This document shows, one piece after another, positions 53,213-61,918 of a stretch of 64,000 bases of DNA (the first letter of the stretch is position 1; every line of letters begins with the position of its first letter). The stretch comes from Zhihengliuella sp. ISTPL4. Lineage in GTDB: Bacteria; Actinomycetota; Actinomycetes; Actinomycetales; Microbacteriaceae. The stretch lies in NCBI RefSeq assembly GCF_002848265.1, contig NZ_CP025422.1, positions 2,758,727-2,822,726 on the forward strand, given 5' to 3'. Made by a program: the position numbers and the translations under genes. The notes beneath the pieces were generated by a model. The model was not told the origin of the DNA, ran no database searches, and saw nothing but the letters and a program-made list of their open reading frames with translations.

Positions 53213-53234
53213 AGGGGATGTCACTTCCAAAGCT
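53197..53234. repeat. inverted repeat overlapping copy A
   Basis: Arms AGCTGTGGAAGT (53197-53208) and ACTTCCAAAGCT (53223-53234), 11 of 12 bases pair, 14-nt loop. The right arm, read on the minus strand, is again AGCTTTGGAAGT as in copy B at 63423. No T run, so a terminator is not clear. Confidence 0.65.
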
Positions 53235-53333
53235 GTTCCGAGGCGCCCGCCGAGGGGGAGTGGTTCGGCAGACGCCTCGTCAGCTCGTGGCGCCGTCATG
53301 CGCGGCCCCCGCTCGGAGGATCGCGCGCTTGAT

Positions 53334-54713
53334 CTACAGGCGAGTGACGACAGGCGGCACCCAGGAGTCCTCGGTGATGCCCGGCTCGCCTCCATAGGCG
53401 CGCAGATACAGCGAGAAAGTTGCATCCGGGGCAGGGAGCCAGTTGCTCTCCAGCTCCGCGCCCGGCGATGCGTGCCCGACGTAGAGCGTCAGCGAGCCGT
53501 CTTCGGCGTAGGTGAGCGTCTTGTTCTTCGTGCCGAGCGAGTACCGTCGCACGTCGTTCGGGTAGAAGAAGTGGTCGTCGTCGTACATCGTCAACGACCA
53601 GAAACCGTCGACCGGGGGAAGATCGCCGGCCGCGAACGTCACGGAGTAGCTGGCGGACCCTGTGAGCTGCTGACCCTCAGAGTCGGTATCGGTGTAGAAA
53701 TACTGGGTTTCGTTCGGCCGGTTCTCGAACATGTTCGACCGCGCTGTTGCGGCCCGGTTCAGGTAGTCCAATCCCCACTGGGAGTTGTGTACTGACCGGT
53801 TCCAGCCGTTGCCGGCATCCTTGCCGTTGTATCGCCATTTCATCGCGTTCGGCACGAAGGATTCGTCGGCGGCCTGGAACGCGGCGTCGATGCCGGCGCG
53901 GATTTCCGGGTCGCGGGCACCCGCCTCCAGCATCGCGGTGAACTGTGCGTACAGCGTTTCCTCGCCGGGCAGTGGGGTGGTCGTGCGGAGCACCTCGCCC
54001 AGCTGGTCGAAGAACGTCTCGGGGCGCACCCACTTCGTCTCGCCGCCACCGGCGCTAGGGCCCGCGTCGAACGACGGCACGTCGGCCCAATCTTTCGAGC
54101 GCATCTCACCGGTGAACTCGGTCAGCGGATAGACCATGACTTGGTTCACCACCGGTTGGATCGCGGCGCGATCCTCGTCGGTGTCGTCCATGAAAATGCG
54201 AGGGATCGCGTTGGCGAGCGCAGTGGGGCTGCGGAACACATCGGTGATGCCCCGAGGGACCTCGCCGGTCCACTCGGGACCAACCAGGAGGTAGTGACCT
54301 GGTGCGCTGTCATACAGCGAGCCCAGTTCGCCGAACTGGTCGGTGCGGGCGTCGTAGAACGCGTAGACGAAGAACCGGTCGCCGAAGTCGGGGACCTGCA
54401 CCACCACGGGCTGCTCGTCGAGTGAGAAGAACCCCAACCCGTACACGACATCCTGGTTCGGGCAGGCGATGAATCGCTCCGCGGGTTCGATGTAGTCGTT
54501 CAGCATCGCGATCTGTCCGACAGGCGATGCGGGTAGGACCCCGCCCAGGCGACCTGGTTCGGGCGCTGCCCCCAGTCGGAGGCGACGGTTCATCATGTTC
54601 ACCATCGGATAGCCCCACACGTAGGCGAACTGCGCGACGGTGGACAGGAAGGAGGGCTCGAATGCCGAAGTGCCGGTCGGCAGTGCCAGATTCTCTCGCT
54701 CCAGTTTGCCCAC
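53334..54713 (-). CDS. DUF1254/DUF1214 domain protein
   Basis: A 459-residue protein. The N-terminal DUF1254 part includes FAYVWGYPMVNMMNRR and FIACPNQDVVYGLGFFSLD, and the C-terminal DUF1214 part includes VDGFWSLTMYDDDHFFYPND and RYSLGTKNKTLTY, then GHASPGAELESNWLPAP and FSLYLRAYGGEP, all family hallmarks. No signal peptide is evident from GTG 54713; an ATG at 54787 would only add a polar tail. Family function is unknown; the fold has been likened to beta-sandwich enzymes. It is divergent from the adhesin gene. Confidence 0.88.
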   Translation of the reverse strand: MGKLERENLALPTGTSAFEPSFLSTVAQFAYVWGYPMVNMMNRRLRLGAAPEPGRLGGVLPASPVGQIAMLNDYIEPAERFIACPNQDVVYGLGFFSLDEQPVVVQVPDFGDRFFVYAFYDARTDQFGELGSLYDSAPGHYLLVGPEWTGEVPRGITDVFRSPTALANAIPRIFMDDTDEDRAAIQPVVNQVMVYPLTEFTGEMRSKDWADVPSFDAGPSAGGGETKWVRPETFFDQLGEVLRTTTPLPGEETLYAQFTAMLEAGARDPEIRAGIDAAFQAADESFVPNAMKWRYNGKDAGNGWNRSVHNSQWGLDYLNRAATARSNMFENRPNETQYFYTDTDSEGQQLTGSASYSVTFAAGDLPPVDGFWSLTMYDDDHFFYPNDVRRYSLGTKNKTLTYAEDGSLTLYVGHASPGAELESNWLPAPDATFSLYLRAYGGEPGITEDSWVPPVVTRL

Positions 54714-55035
54714 GGCCGTTCCTGCTTTCGGTTGCGGTCGGAATGCTCTCCCCGCGCGCGGAGAGGCACCGGTCTTGCCATTGACCATAGGTGTCCGTGG
54801 AGAGCACCGCGCGGGAGCGAGAGGAGATTCACCCGGGTGACTCCCCTCCGCCTCGGCAGCCGTAGAACGCGCGGGGGACGCGGTTTCTCGCCTTTTGCGA
54901 CCGCCCGACCTGCTCGGCCGGCGCGGGTGGTCGTTTCGGCCCGCGAGGGACGAGGGTGTCTTTCCGTGACGCGACCTGGTGTACTGAGGTTCACTGGCCC
55001 GATGCAGGGGGTGTCGGGCGGGGAGAGGGGCACTC
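54714..55035. other. divergent intergenic region, no gene seen
   Basis: 322 bp between the DUF1254 gene and the adhesin gene. It must hold both promoters, but no clear -10/-35 pair, repeat or hairpin stands out. A GGGAGAGGGG ribosome-binding tract (55021-55030) precedes the adhesin start. Confidence 0.6.
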
Positions 55036-58000
55036 GTGGCCGACCGCGCGCATCCGATTCTCCGACGCTTTGCTGCGTTCGTCACTGCCGGGGCTTTGGC
55101 GGTGGCGGGTGCGGTGGTCATGGCGGTGGCTGTGCCAGCGCCGGCGGCGGCCGACTATCCGGAGACGGTGAACCCGTTCGCTATCGGGGGCGGGTTCACC
55201 GTGTATGCGCGGGAGGACGCGCTGATACGGAACCAGGAGACGGAGGGCAGTATCGCCGTCGGCGGGACGGCGACCGTCGCGCCGGCCAGCGCGAGCCAGT
55301 ACACCATCGTGCATGTCGCTGCGGGGACAGGTGACTACGACCTGCCGGTGGTCGACGGCGACCCGACACGGTTCCTCGTCGGCCGTTACAGCCCCGAGAG
55401 CACCGGCATCCTGGCGATCACCAGCGCGGGCACCACGGAGCCGAGCCTGCTGGGCGACCTGAAGATGGTGCAACGGGACGGGCCCTGGCAGGCCTTCGCT
55501 CGCGCGAACTGGCTGCGGCTGAACCAGAATCCGGCGAACGCCGACCAGACACCGCTGATCGACGCGACCCATCAGCGGTATCCCGCGAACGCCGCACCGC
55601 CGACGGGCGCCGCGGGAGGCGGGAGCATCTACACCGTCAACACCTCCGCCACCGCTGTCGCCGACTACGTCGAAGCGAACCGGGATGCGTCCTGGCAGCA
55701 GGCGCAGACGTGCCTTGCCGACATCGCCGACCCGACCACCGGGATCGGGTACCCCGTCACCGTGGCCGAGGATGTCGGCAGCCGTGTGGTGCTGGCGCCG
55801 TTGAGTGCCGACCAGCCCAACATCGTCGACTACGCCGACATCGCCGGAACCGCTCTCATCCAGTTCTCTCCTGGGCCGACGCCGGGCGTCTCCAACCCGT
55901 TGGTCATCCGTGTGCCTGCGGGGACCACGGAGGTGATCGGCGCACGCGCGGACCCGCAGGGCGCGTACTCCCCGTACATCATGTGGGACCTGTCGCAGCT
56001 CACCGGCGACGTCACCGTGCGTGCGGCGGAAGCACGCATCGACGGCTCCATCTACGCTCCCGAGGCCTCCGTGACGGTCGATGCCGCGCCCCTCGACGGC
56101 CAGGTCATCGGCAGGAACGTGACGCTTCTGGGCGGCGAGACGCACTCCTTCCTCTTCGCCAGCGAGATCACCTGCGCCGCCGACCGGGGCACGTTCGCGA
56201 TCCGCAAGGAGCTGTCCGGCATCGCCCCGGAAGACCTCCCGGAGGGGGCGACGTTTACGCTCAACTATGTCGCCACGGACCCGGACGGGCAGACCTCGGT
56301 GGGAACGCTCGAGGTCCCCGCCGACGGGAGCCCCGTGCTCGCCGAGGAGCAGTTCCCGCTGGGTACCACGGTCGAGTTCGTTGAGATCGAACCGGAGAGC
56401 GTCCCCGGCTGGGAGTGGGGCGAGCCGGTCATCGATCCGAACCCGCTGACCATCGGCGCGGGGACCGCGAAGGTCGTCATCACCAACACGGCCACCGCGC
56501 AGCTGGGCACGTTCAGCATCAGAAAGTCCATCGACGACGTCTCCGGTGGGAGCCCGGGAGCGCCCTCCCAGGCGACCGTTCCGGTCACGTGGACGGCGAC
56601 ATTCCGCGGGGAACAGATCGGCAGCGGGACTCTGGATGTGCCGTTCGATTCGACCGTCATCGACGTGGGCGTGTCCTTCCCCGTCGGAACGGTCATCACC
56701 CTTTCCGAAGACCTGACGGGCATCGACCCGCCAGACGGCTACGAATGGGCTGGCGCGTCCTGGTCGCCACGACGCATCTTCATCATTCGAACCACCAGCA
56801 CCGTTGCCGTCGAACTCGTGAACGCCATCACACCGGCCACCGCTGAGCGGTCCATCACCATCGTCAAATCCGTCGAGGGTGGGGCGTCCGACACCGGCTA
56901 CGAGTACGCCGTGTCCTACAACACCGACCCGCCGGGAACGCGCACGCAGCTCACGCTCCCTGTCGGAGACCCTGCAGCTCTCGACGATGTCGAATCCGGT
57001 GCCGACACGCTGCAACTCGCCGAGCTCCTGCCCACGTATCAGGGGGACCCGGTCGATGCCGCCGGCTGGTTGCCGCCCGTCATCACTGTGACCATCGACG
57101 GCGAGACGACGCAGTACCGGCCTGAGAACTTCGAGGGCGCAGGGCCGCTGGAATCGGCAATCGTCGACATCCCGCTGCCGGCCAGCGGTGACATCCTGAT
57201 CGACATCACCAACGAAGAGCGGGCGGGAACGTTCGAGCTGGCGAAGGCTTTCGCCGGCATCCCCGCCGGGAGTATCCCGAGCGGGCTGGAGTTCACCGTC
57301 CGATGGACCGCGGTGCTTCCCACCGGGGAGACCCAGACCGGCACCGTGCGCGTCCCCGGTGACGGCACACCGCGCAGCCCCCTCGACGACACCGGCCAGC
57401 CGATCCTGTTCCCCTTCGGGACCACGGTCACCTTCGACGAGCTCGCAGCACCCACCCGGTCGCGGCTGCGATGGGAGGGAAGGGTCTTCGACCCGACGCA
57501 GCTCGTGATCGGTCAAGGCGGGGAAACGGTCGTCGGCGCGACGTTGACGAACAGCGGAACGCTACTGACGGGGACCTTCTCCGTCAGCAAAAGCCTCTTC
57601 GGCATCGACCCAGACCAGGTCCGTGCGGACTCGTTCACCATCGAGTACACCGCACACCTCCCGGGGCAGAGCGAGCCAGTTACCGGCACCATCGCGGTGC
57701 CCACGGACGGAACACCGGCGAGCCCTCTCGACGCGTCCGGCGAGCCGGTGACCTTCCCGCTGGGAACGACGATCCAACTCGCCGAACCAGACCCCGAAGA
57801 TACGGCGCTCCCCGAGAACTTCGAATGGGCGGGGGCAACCTGGTCGCCCCAAAGCAGCCTCATCATCGGACTGCGTGATGCGCCGCAGCTCGAAGTCACC
57901 AACACCGCCGTCGAACTGACACGGTGGGCGCTCACCAAGCGAGTGGAGGGAACCGACTCCCTCCCGCCTGGCACCACGTTCGCCTTCGACTGGTGGGCCG

Positions 58001-58416
58001 ACGACGTCCCCCAGTCGCGTGTCGAAATCGAACCAGGAGAGACCATCTACTCGCCCTACTTCTCAGTCGGAACCGTCCTCGAAGTCCGAGAAGCGACACC
58101 TCCCGCCGTGCCAGGAATCACCTGGTCGACACCGCAGTGGAGCGTCGAGGGGGAGATCCTCACTCCCGATGAGGACGGTCGGGTCGCGCTCCCCACCACT
58201 GTCTCCCGCGACCTCGGCGTCGCAGAGCTCCTCCTCACCAACACCGCCAACAGCAGTGGCGGGGGCGACGACGGTGGCGGTGACGGCGATGACGGCTCGG
58301 ATGGGCAACTGCCCTCCACCGGTGGGGAGCCGTTCTCGCCACTGGTCATCCTCGGAGCCCTGGCCGCCGTACTACTCGGCACCTACCTCGCGATCCGCCG
58401 ACGAGGGCGGATCTGA
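55036..58416 (+). CDS. choice-of-anchor-A surface adhesin with six DUF5979-like repeats and LPSTG anchor
   Basis: A 1126-residue wall protein. A signal peptide (1-41, ending APAAA) precedes a choice-of-anchor-A domain (about 46-380; YPETVNPFAIGGGFTVYARED and EGSIAVGGTATV). Six repeats of about 115 residues begin near 385, 490, 605, 730, 845 and 960, each opening with [FWI]-x-[IVL]-x-K (GTFAIRKELSG, GTFSIRKSIDD, GTFELAKAFAG, GTFSVSKSLFG) and ending in VxxTN, like DUF5979 prealbumin-type stalks. A Gly/Asp spacer leads to LPSTGG at 1092, a membrane helix and RRRGRI. Probably a fibrillar adhesin. Confidence 0.92.
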   Translation: MADRAHPILRRFAAFVTAGALAVAGAVVMAVAVPAPAAADYPETVNPFAIGGGFTVYAREDALIRNQETEGSIAVGGTATVAPASASQYTIVHVAAGTGDYDLPVVDGDPTRFLVGRYSPESTGILAITSAGTTEPSLLGDLKMVQRDGPWQAFARANWLRLNQNPANADQTPLIDATHQRYPANAAPPTGAAGGGSIYTVNTSATAVADYVEANRDASWQQAQTCLADIADPTTGIGYPVTVAEDVGSRVVLAPLSADQPNIVDYADIAGTALIQFSPGPTPGVSNPLVIRVPAGTTEVIGARADPQGAYSPYIMWDLSQLTGDVTVRAAEARIDGSIYAPEASVTVDAAPLDGQVIGRNVTLLGGETHSFLFASEITCAADRGTFAIRKELSGIAPEDLPEGATFTLNYVATDPDGQTSVGTLEVPADGSPVLAEEQFPLGTTVEFVEIEPESVPGWEWGEPVIDPNPLTIGAGTAKVVITNTATAQLGTFSIRKSIDDVSGGSPGAPSQATVPVTWTATFRGEQIGSGTLDVPFDSTVIDVGVSFPVGTVITLSEDLTGIDPPDGYEWAGASWSPRRIFIIRTTSTVAVELVNAITPATAERSITIVKSVEGGASDTGYEYAVSYNTDPPGTRTQLTLPVGDPAALDDVESGADTLQLAELLPTYQGDPVDAAGWLPPVITVTIDGETTQYRPENFEGAGPLESAIVDIPLPASGDILIDITNEERAGTFELAKAFAGIPAGSIPSGLEFTVRWTAVLPTGETQTGTVRVPGDGTPRSPLDDTGQPILFPFGTTVTFDELAAPTRSRLRWEGRVFDPTQLVIGQGGETVVGATLTNSGTLLTGTFSVSKSLFGIDPDQVRADSFTIEYTAHLPGQSEPVTGTIAVPTDGTPASPLDASGEPVTFPLGTTIQLAEPDPEDTALPENFEWAGATWSPQSSLIIGLRDAPQLEVTNTAVELTRWALTKRVEGTDSLPPGTTFAFDWWADDVPQSRVEIEPGETIYSPYFSVGTVLEVREATPPAVPGITWSTPQWSVEGEILTPDEDGRVALPTTVSRDLGVAELLLTNTANSSGGGDDGGGDGDDGSDGQLPSTGGEPFSPLVILGALAAVLLGTYLAIRRRGRI

Positions 58417-58828
58417 CGATCCGTCGCGCAGTGTGTCTGGCCTCGAGATGTCTGCTCGCCAGCGCGGACATCAACCGCTGGGGTGAGCGTCGTTGATCTA
58501 GAGAGCCTCGGTTCTGCACCTAACCATGAGGCTAGGGGCGCGACGGTCCTTGCTCGCCGCGACTAGAGAACAGACGTGCATCGGAGACCTCAACGGATTC
58601 CGTGCCGCCGGAGAGCTCGTGGCGCAGATCGTCAGTGGCGTCGGTGGCGACAGGGCGAGCGGCGGATGGAACGGCGCCAGCACTCTTTCGGCAGCAACCC
58701 CAGCAGGGCACGACGAGGCCCGGATGACATAGAACTGGGGACAGGCCTCGTGAGACCCGCGCGGAGGTCTTTGACGAGGTCGATAGTCTGTCTCACAACG
58801 CGACGCGGCGAGGGAGAATCAGGACGAG
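58417..58828. other. 412-bp region without a supported gene
   Basis: Between the adhesin and the PucR gene. Short open frames exist on both strands (for example 58526-58732) but lack a ribosome-binding site and any recognisable motif. It may hold decayed coding sequence; nothing further is seen. Confidence 0.55.
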
Positions 58829-60334
58829 ATGAGGTTCGGCGAACTCTTGGACGCGCTCGGCGACATGGTGAGACCCCTCACCACCATTACTGACGCGCTC
58901 GACCACGTCGTCCTCCGTGTCATCGTCCCTGAGAGCTTCGATGACATCGGTGAAGGTGACCTCATCATGGTGCCGCCCCATCTCGAAGGGAGCTCCGCGA
59001 CGTCCATTCTGGAACGCTTCCGGCGAGCGGGTGCGGTCGCAGCGGTGTTACGGGCCCGGGACGTCGAAGCTGAGGACCTCCGGGTGATACTTGCTGCTTC
59101 AGGCCTCGCAGTCCTCGAGCTGGCTGCGGACACGAGCTGGCAGTTCGCCCTCCAGCGGTTCTCGACGCTCGTCGAAGTGCCGCCGGACGAAGAAGTCGAT
59201 GACTTCGTCGGCGACCTCTTCGCTCTGGCTGAAGCCACCGCGCTGAGTGTTGGTGGGTCGGTCGCGATCATGAACGATTACAGCCGGATCGTCGCCTACT
59301 CGTCTCAGCCGGATCAACTGATCGACGATGTTCGGCGCGACGGAATCCTGGGGCGGCGGGTGCCGGCGGCGATGGCTGCCACCCATAGCGCAGTGCGCGC
59401 GTGGCCTGCCGGTGCCGTGCAAGTGGTCGAGTCGCCCGGCACACTGCCGCGGCTCGTCGCGACGGTGAGGGCATCCGGGAAGTTCCTCGGTTCCATCTGG
59501 GTGATTATCGCCACACCGCACGCCACTGATTCCATGCATCGCGCTCTCGCCGCATCTGCACGTGCGGCCGCGCTGCATCTGATGAGGTATTCATCCGTCC
59601 AGTCGTGGGGCTCGTGGCGAGCGAACCAATCGTTTGTTCAGGCTCGCCTCCTCGGGGCACGGACACTGGGCGAGAGCACGCCCACGGAGGTCGCCGTGAT
59701 CGCCGCCCTGCCAGCGGGGGACCTGACCGCGGAAGAAGAGATCCTGCGGGAACAGATTGCCTCAATCGTGAGCCTTGTCGTCGCGCCACGACGCGGAGGC
59801 TGCGCGCTCGTCGACGGCGTCGTCTATGCGCTCTTGCCAGTGGCTGCGGTCTCGTTCGAGGATCTCAGGGGGGTGGCGGATGCCATCGTGGAGCGAACCA
59901 AGGAGAGCCTGAACCAGAGCGTCGCCGTCGGGATAAGCGAGGTCGTTCAAGACGCGACGATAGGGCGAGTGCAGAGCCTCGAGGCTGCTCGTTGGCAATC
60001 AGTCCGCGGCACCGGCGTCGCCCCATTCTCCGAGGTGCGGGCGCAGATCGTCCTTGATCATGCAGCAGATTCTCTGCGCGCATCCGGAATCAGCCTCCCG
60101 GTGGTCGACGACATACTGGCGCATGACCGAGCCCACGGAACGTCCTACGCGACGACCCTCCGGACGTACCTGGAGAACGGGCAGAATGTCGCAGGCGCTG
60201 CTGCAGCGCTGCACATGCACGGGAACTCTCTTCGTTATCGTCTTCGCCGGATGACGGTCATGTTCGATGTGAACCTCGACGACGCTGACACCCGTCTCGC
60301 GGTGTGGATGATGCTTCGACTGCATCGCAATTGA
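58829..60334 (+). CDS. PucR-family transcriptional activator
   Basis: A 501-residue regulator. The N-terminal sensory part resembles PucR domains (DIGEGDLIMVPPHL; RRAGAVAAVLRARDVEAEDL), a GAF-like middle follows, and the C-terminal HTH_30 domain is clear: TLRTYLENGQNVAGAAAALH, then HGNSLRYRLRRMTVMF. Members respond to purine degradation or organic-acid intermediates. The gene precedes a transporter and an FAD oxidase in the same direction, probably its targets. Confidence 0.9.
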   Translation: MRFGELLDALGDMVRPLTTITDALDHVVLRVIVPESFDDIGEGDLIMVPPHLEGSSATSILERFRRAGAVAAVLRARDVEAEDLRVILAASGLAVLELAADTSWQFALQRFSTLVEVPPDEEVDDFVGDLFALAEATALSVGGSVAIMNDYSRIVAYSSQPDQLIDDVRRDGILGRRVPAAMAATHSAVRAWPAGAVQVVESPGTLPRLVATVRASGKFLGSIWVIIATPHATDSMHRALAASARAAALHLMRYSSVQSWGSWRANQSFVQARLLGARTLGESTPTEVAVIAALPAGDLTAEEEILREQIASIVSLVVAPRRGGCALVDGVVYALLPVAAVSFEDLRGVADAIVERTKESLNQSVAVGISEVVQDATIGRVQSLEAARWQSVRGTGVAPFSEVRAQIVLDHAADSLRASGISLPVVDDILAHDRAHGTSYATTLRTYLENGQNVAGAAAALHMHGNSLRYRLRRMTVMFDVNLDDADTRLAVWMMLRLHRN

Positions 60335-60429
60335 CTTTGGTTGAGAAGTGAGTTTCAAAGACACTCGTCTCTCACATTCCTCCATTTGGCTGCGCTCGTC
60401 CACGCGAGATGATCGGTAAGCGCAGCTGC

Positions 60430-60478
60430 CTTCTGCCGCGTCAGAAGTCAGCGCATCGAGCGCAGAGCCGCGCTCGAT
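60430..60478. promoter_or_regulatory. two inverted repeats upstream of the MHS transporter gene
   Basis: CTTCTG-CCGCGT-CAGAAG (60430-60447) and ATCGAGCGC-AGAGCC-GCGCTCGAT (60455-60478), both perfect. They lie 25-70 bp before the transporter start; no T run follows, so a PucR operator is more likely than a terminator. Confidence 0.5.
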
Positions 60479-60502
60479 ACTTCACTTGACCATGGAGGTC
60501 AG

Positions 60503-61894
60503 ATGTCATCCCGAGACGCATCTCCCAGTGCAATCACCCCGACCGGCACAATCTCACAAACGAACGACCGCCGTCGAGTAGCTGTAGCAACCGTCGTCGG
60601 CACCACCGTCGAGTGGTACGACTTCTTCATCTACGCGCAAGCAGCGGGACTCGTATTCGCCACCGTGTTCTTCGGTCCACTCAACGAGGACTACCCGGGT
60701 CTCGCCCAGATCATCTCGTTCGTCACCGTCGGCATCAGCTTCCTCTTCCGCCCGCTGGGCGCATTCCTCGCCGGTCACTTCGGCGACAAGATCGGGCGCC
60801 GGCCGATGCTCGTCCTCACCCTCATCCTCATGGGTGTCGCAACGACACTGGTCGGCTTTCTCCCGACATACGCGCAGATCGGCGCCGCGGCTCCGATTCT
60901 GCTGATCCTTCTCCGCGTGCTGCAGGGCATCTCGGCGGGAGGTGAGTGGGGAGGCGCCGTGCTGATGGCCGTCGAGCACGCGCCGAAGCCTCGTCGCGGA
61001 TTGTTCGGAGCGTTCCCTCAGATCGGCGTGCCGATTGGCCTGCTCCTCGCCAGCGGTGTGAACGGCATCATGGCAGCCATCGCTCCGGGAGATGCATTCC
61101 TTGAGTGGGGATGGCGCGTGCCTTTCTTCCTCAGTATCGTGCTCATCATCGTCGGGTACTGGGTGCGTCGTCGTGTCGAGGAAAGCCCCGTGTTCGAGGA
61201 GATCGCTGCACGCAAAGAGCAAGTCTCCGTGCCCGTAGCGCGTCTCTTCGCGCGGTTCACGCCCCTGGTTCTCCTCGCTGCTCTCGTGTTCGTCGGCAAC
61301 AACGCTGTCGGCTATATGACCACCGGTGGCTACATCCAGGGCTATGCAACGAACCCTGAGGGGCCGCTCGGGTTCGAGCGCGGCCCGATCCTCTGGGCAG
61401 TTGCGGCTTCGTCACTGACGTGGCTCGTCTCCACCTTCGCCGCCGGGGTGATTTCCGACCGAATCGGACGTCGCAACACCTTCATCATCGGTTGGTTGGT
61501 GCAGGGCGTGTTCGTGGTGACGCTGTTCCCGCTGGTGAACTCCGGAAGTCTCGGGCTGCTCGCTCTCGGCATCGTGCTCCTCGGCCTGGGATTGGGCTTT
61601 ACCTACGGCGCCCAGTCGTCCTGGTACGCAGAGTTGTTCCCCGCATCCGTCCGCTACTCCGGGGTCTCCATCGCATACGCCATCGGCTCGATCTTCGGCG
61701 GTGCATTCGCGCCGACCATCGCCCAGTGGATCCAGACGACAACCGGATCCTCGACCAACGTGATGTTCTATCTGCTCGGCGTCACGGTGATCTCGCTGAT
61801 CGCGACGTTGCTGCTCCGCGACCGTAAGGGCATCGACCTCAGCCCGGCGAACGAGGACCAGCAGGCGAAGCACATCTACGCCTGGCAGAAGTAA
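60503..61894 (+). CDS. MFS transporter, metabolite:H+ symporter (MHS) type
   Basis: A 463-residue, twelve-helix transporter. GTTVEWYDFFIYAQAAGLVF is the MHS-type helix 1, GHFGDKIGRRPMLVLTLILMG the helix 2-3 loop motif, and RVLQGISAGGEWGGAVLM the helix 4 signature. Substrates of this subfamily are organic acids, betaines or shikimate. GGAGG lies 6 nt before ATG 60503. It is 24 bp upstream of the oxidase gene, so the pair imports and oxidises a 2-hydroxy acid, most simply glycolate or lactate. Confidence 0.92.
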   Translation: MSSRDASPSAITPTGTISQTNDRRRVAVATVVGTTVEWYDFFIYAQAAGLVFATVFFGPLNEDYPGLAQIISFVTVGISFLFRPLGAFLAGHFGDKIGRRPMLVLTLILMGVATTLVGFLPTYAQIGAAAPILLILLRVLQGISAGGEWGGAVLMAVEHAPKPRRGLFGAFPQIGVPIGLLLASGVNGIMAAIAPGDAFLEWGWRVPFFLSIVLIIVGYWVRRRVEESPVFEEIAARKEQVSVPVARLFARFTPLVLLAALVFVGNNAVGYMTTGGYIQGYATNPEGPLGFERGPILWAVAASSLTWLVSTFAAGVISDRIGRRNTFIIGWLVQGVFVVTLFPLVNSGSLGLLALGIVLLGLGLGFTYGAQSSWYAELFPASVRYSGVSIAYAIGSIFGGAFAPTIAQWIQTTTGSSTNVMFYLLGVTVISLIATLLLRDRKGIDLSPANEDQQAKHIYAWQK

Positions 61895-61918
61895 CGACCG
61901 GACCGGATCGAGGAATAC

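Larger units (their letters stand above)
52982..53333. other. intergenic region with repeat and hairpin, no gene seen
   Basis: 352 bp between the ROK-like regulator and the convergent DUF1254 gene. No credible coding sequence. It holds the first copy of the 45-bp repeat (53168-53212) and a hairpin (53197-53234). Confidence 0.7.

Noticed and set aside
58526..58732. 68-codon open frame between adhesin and PucR genes
   Set aside because: No ribosome-binding site, no recognisable motif and a competing frame on the other strand.
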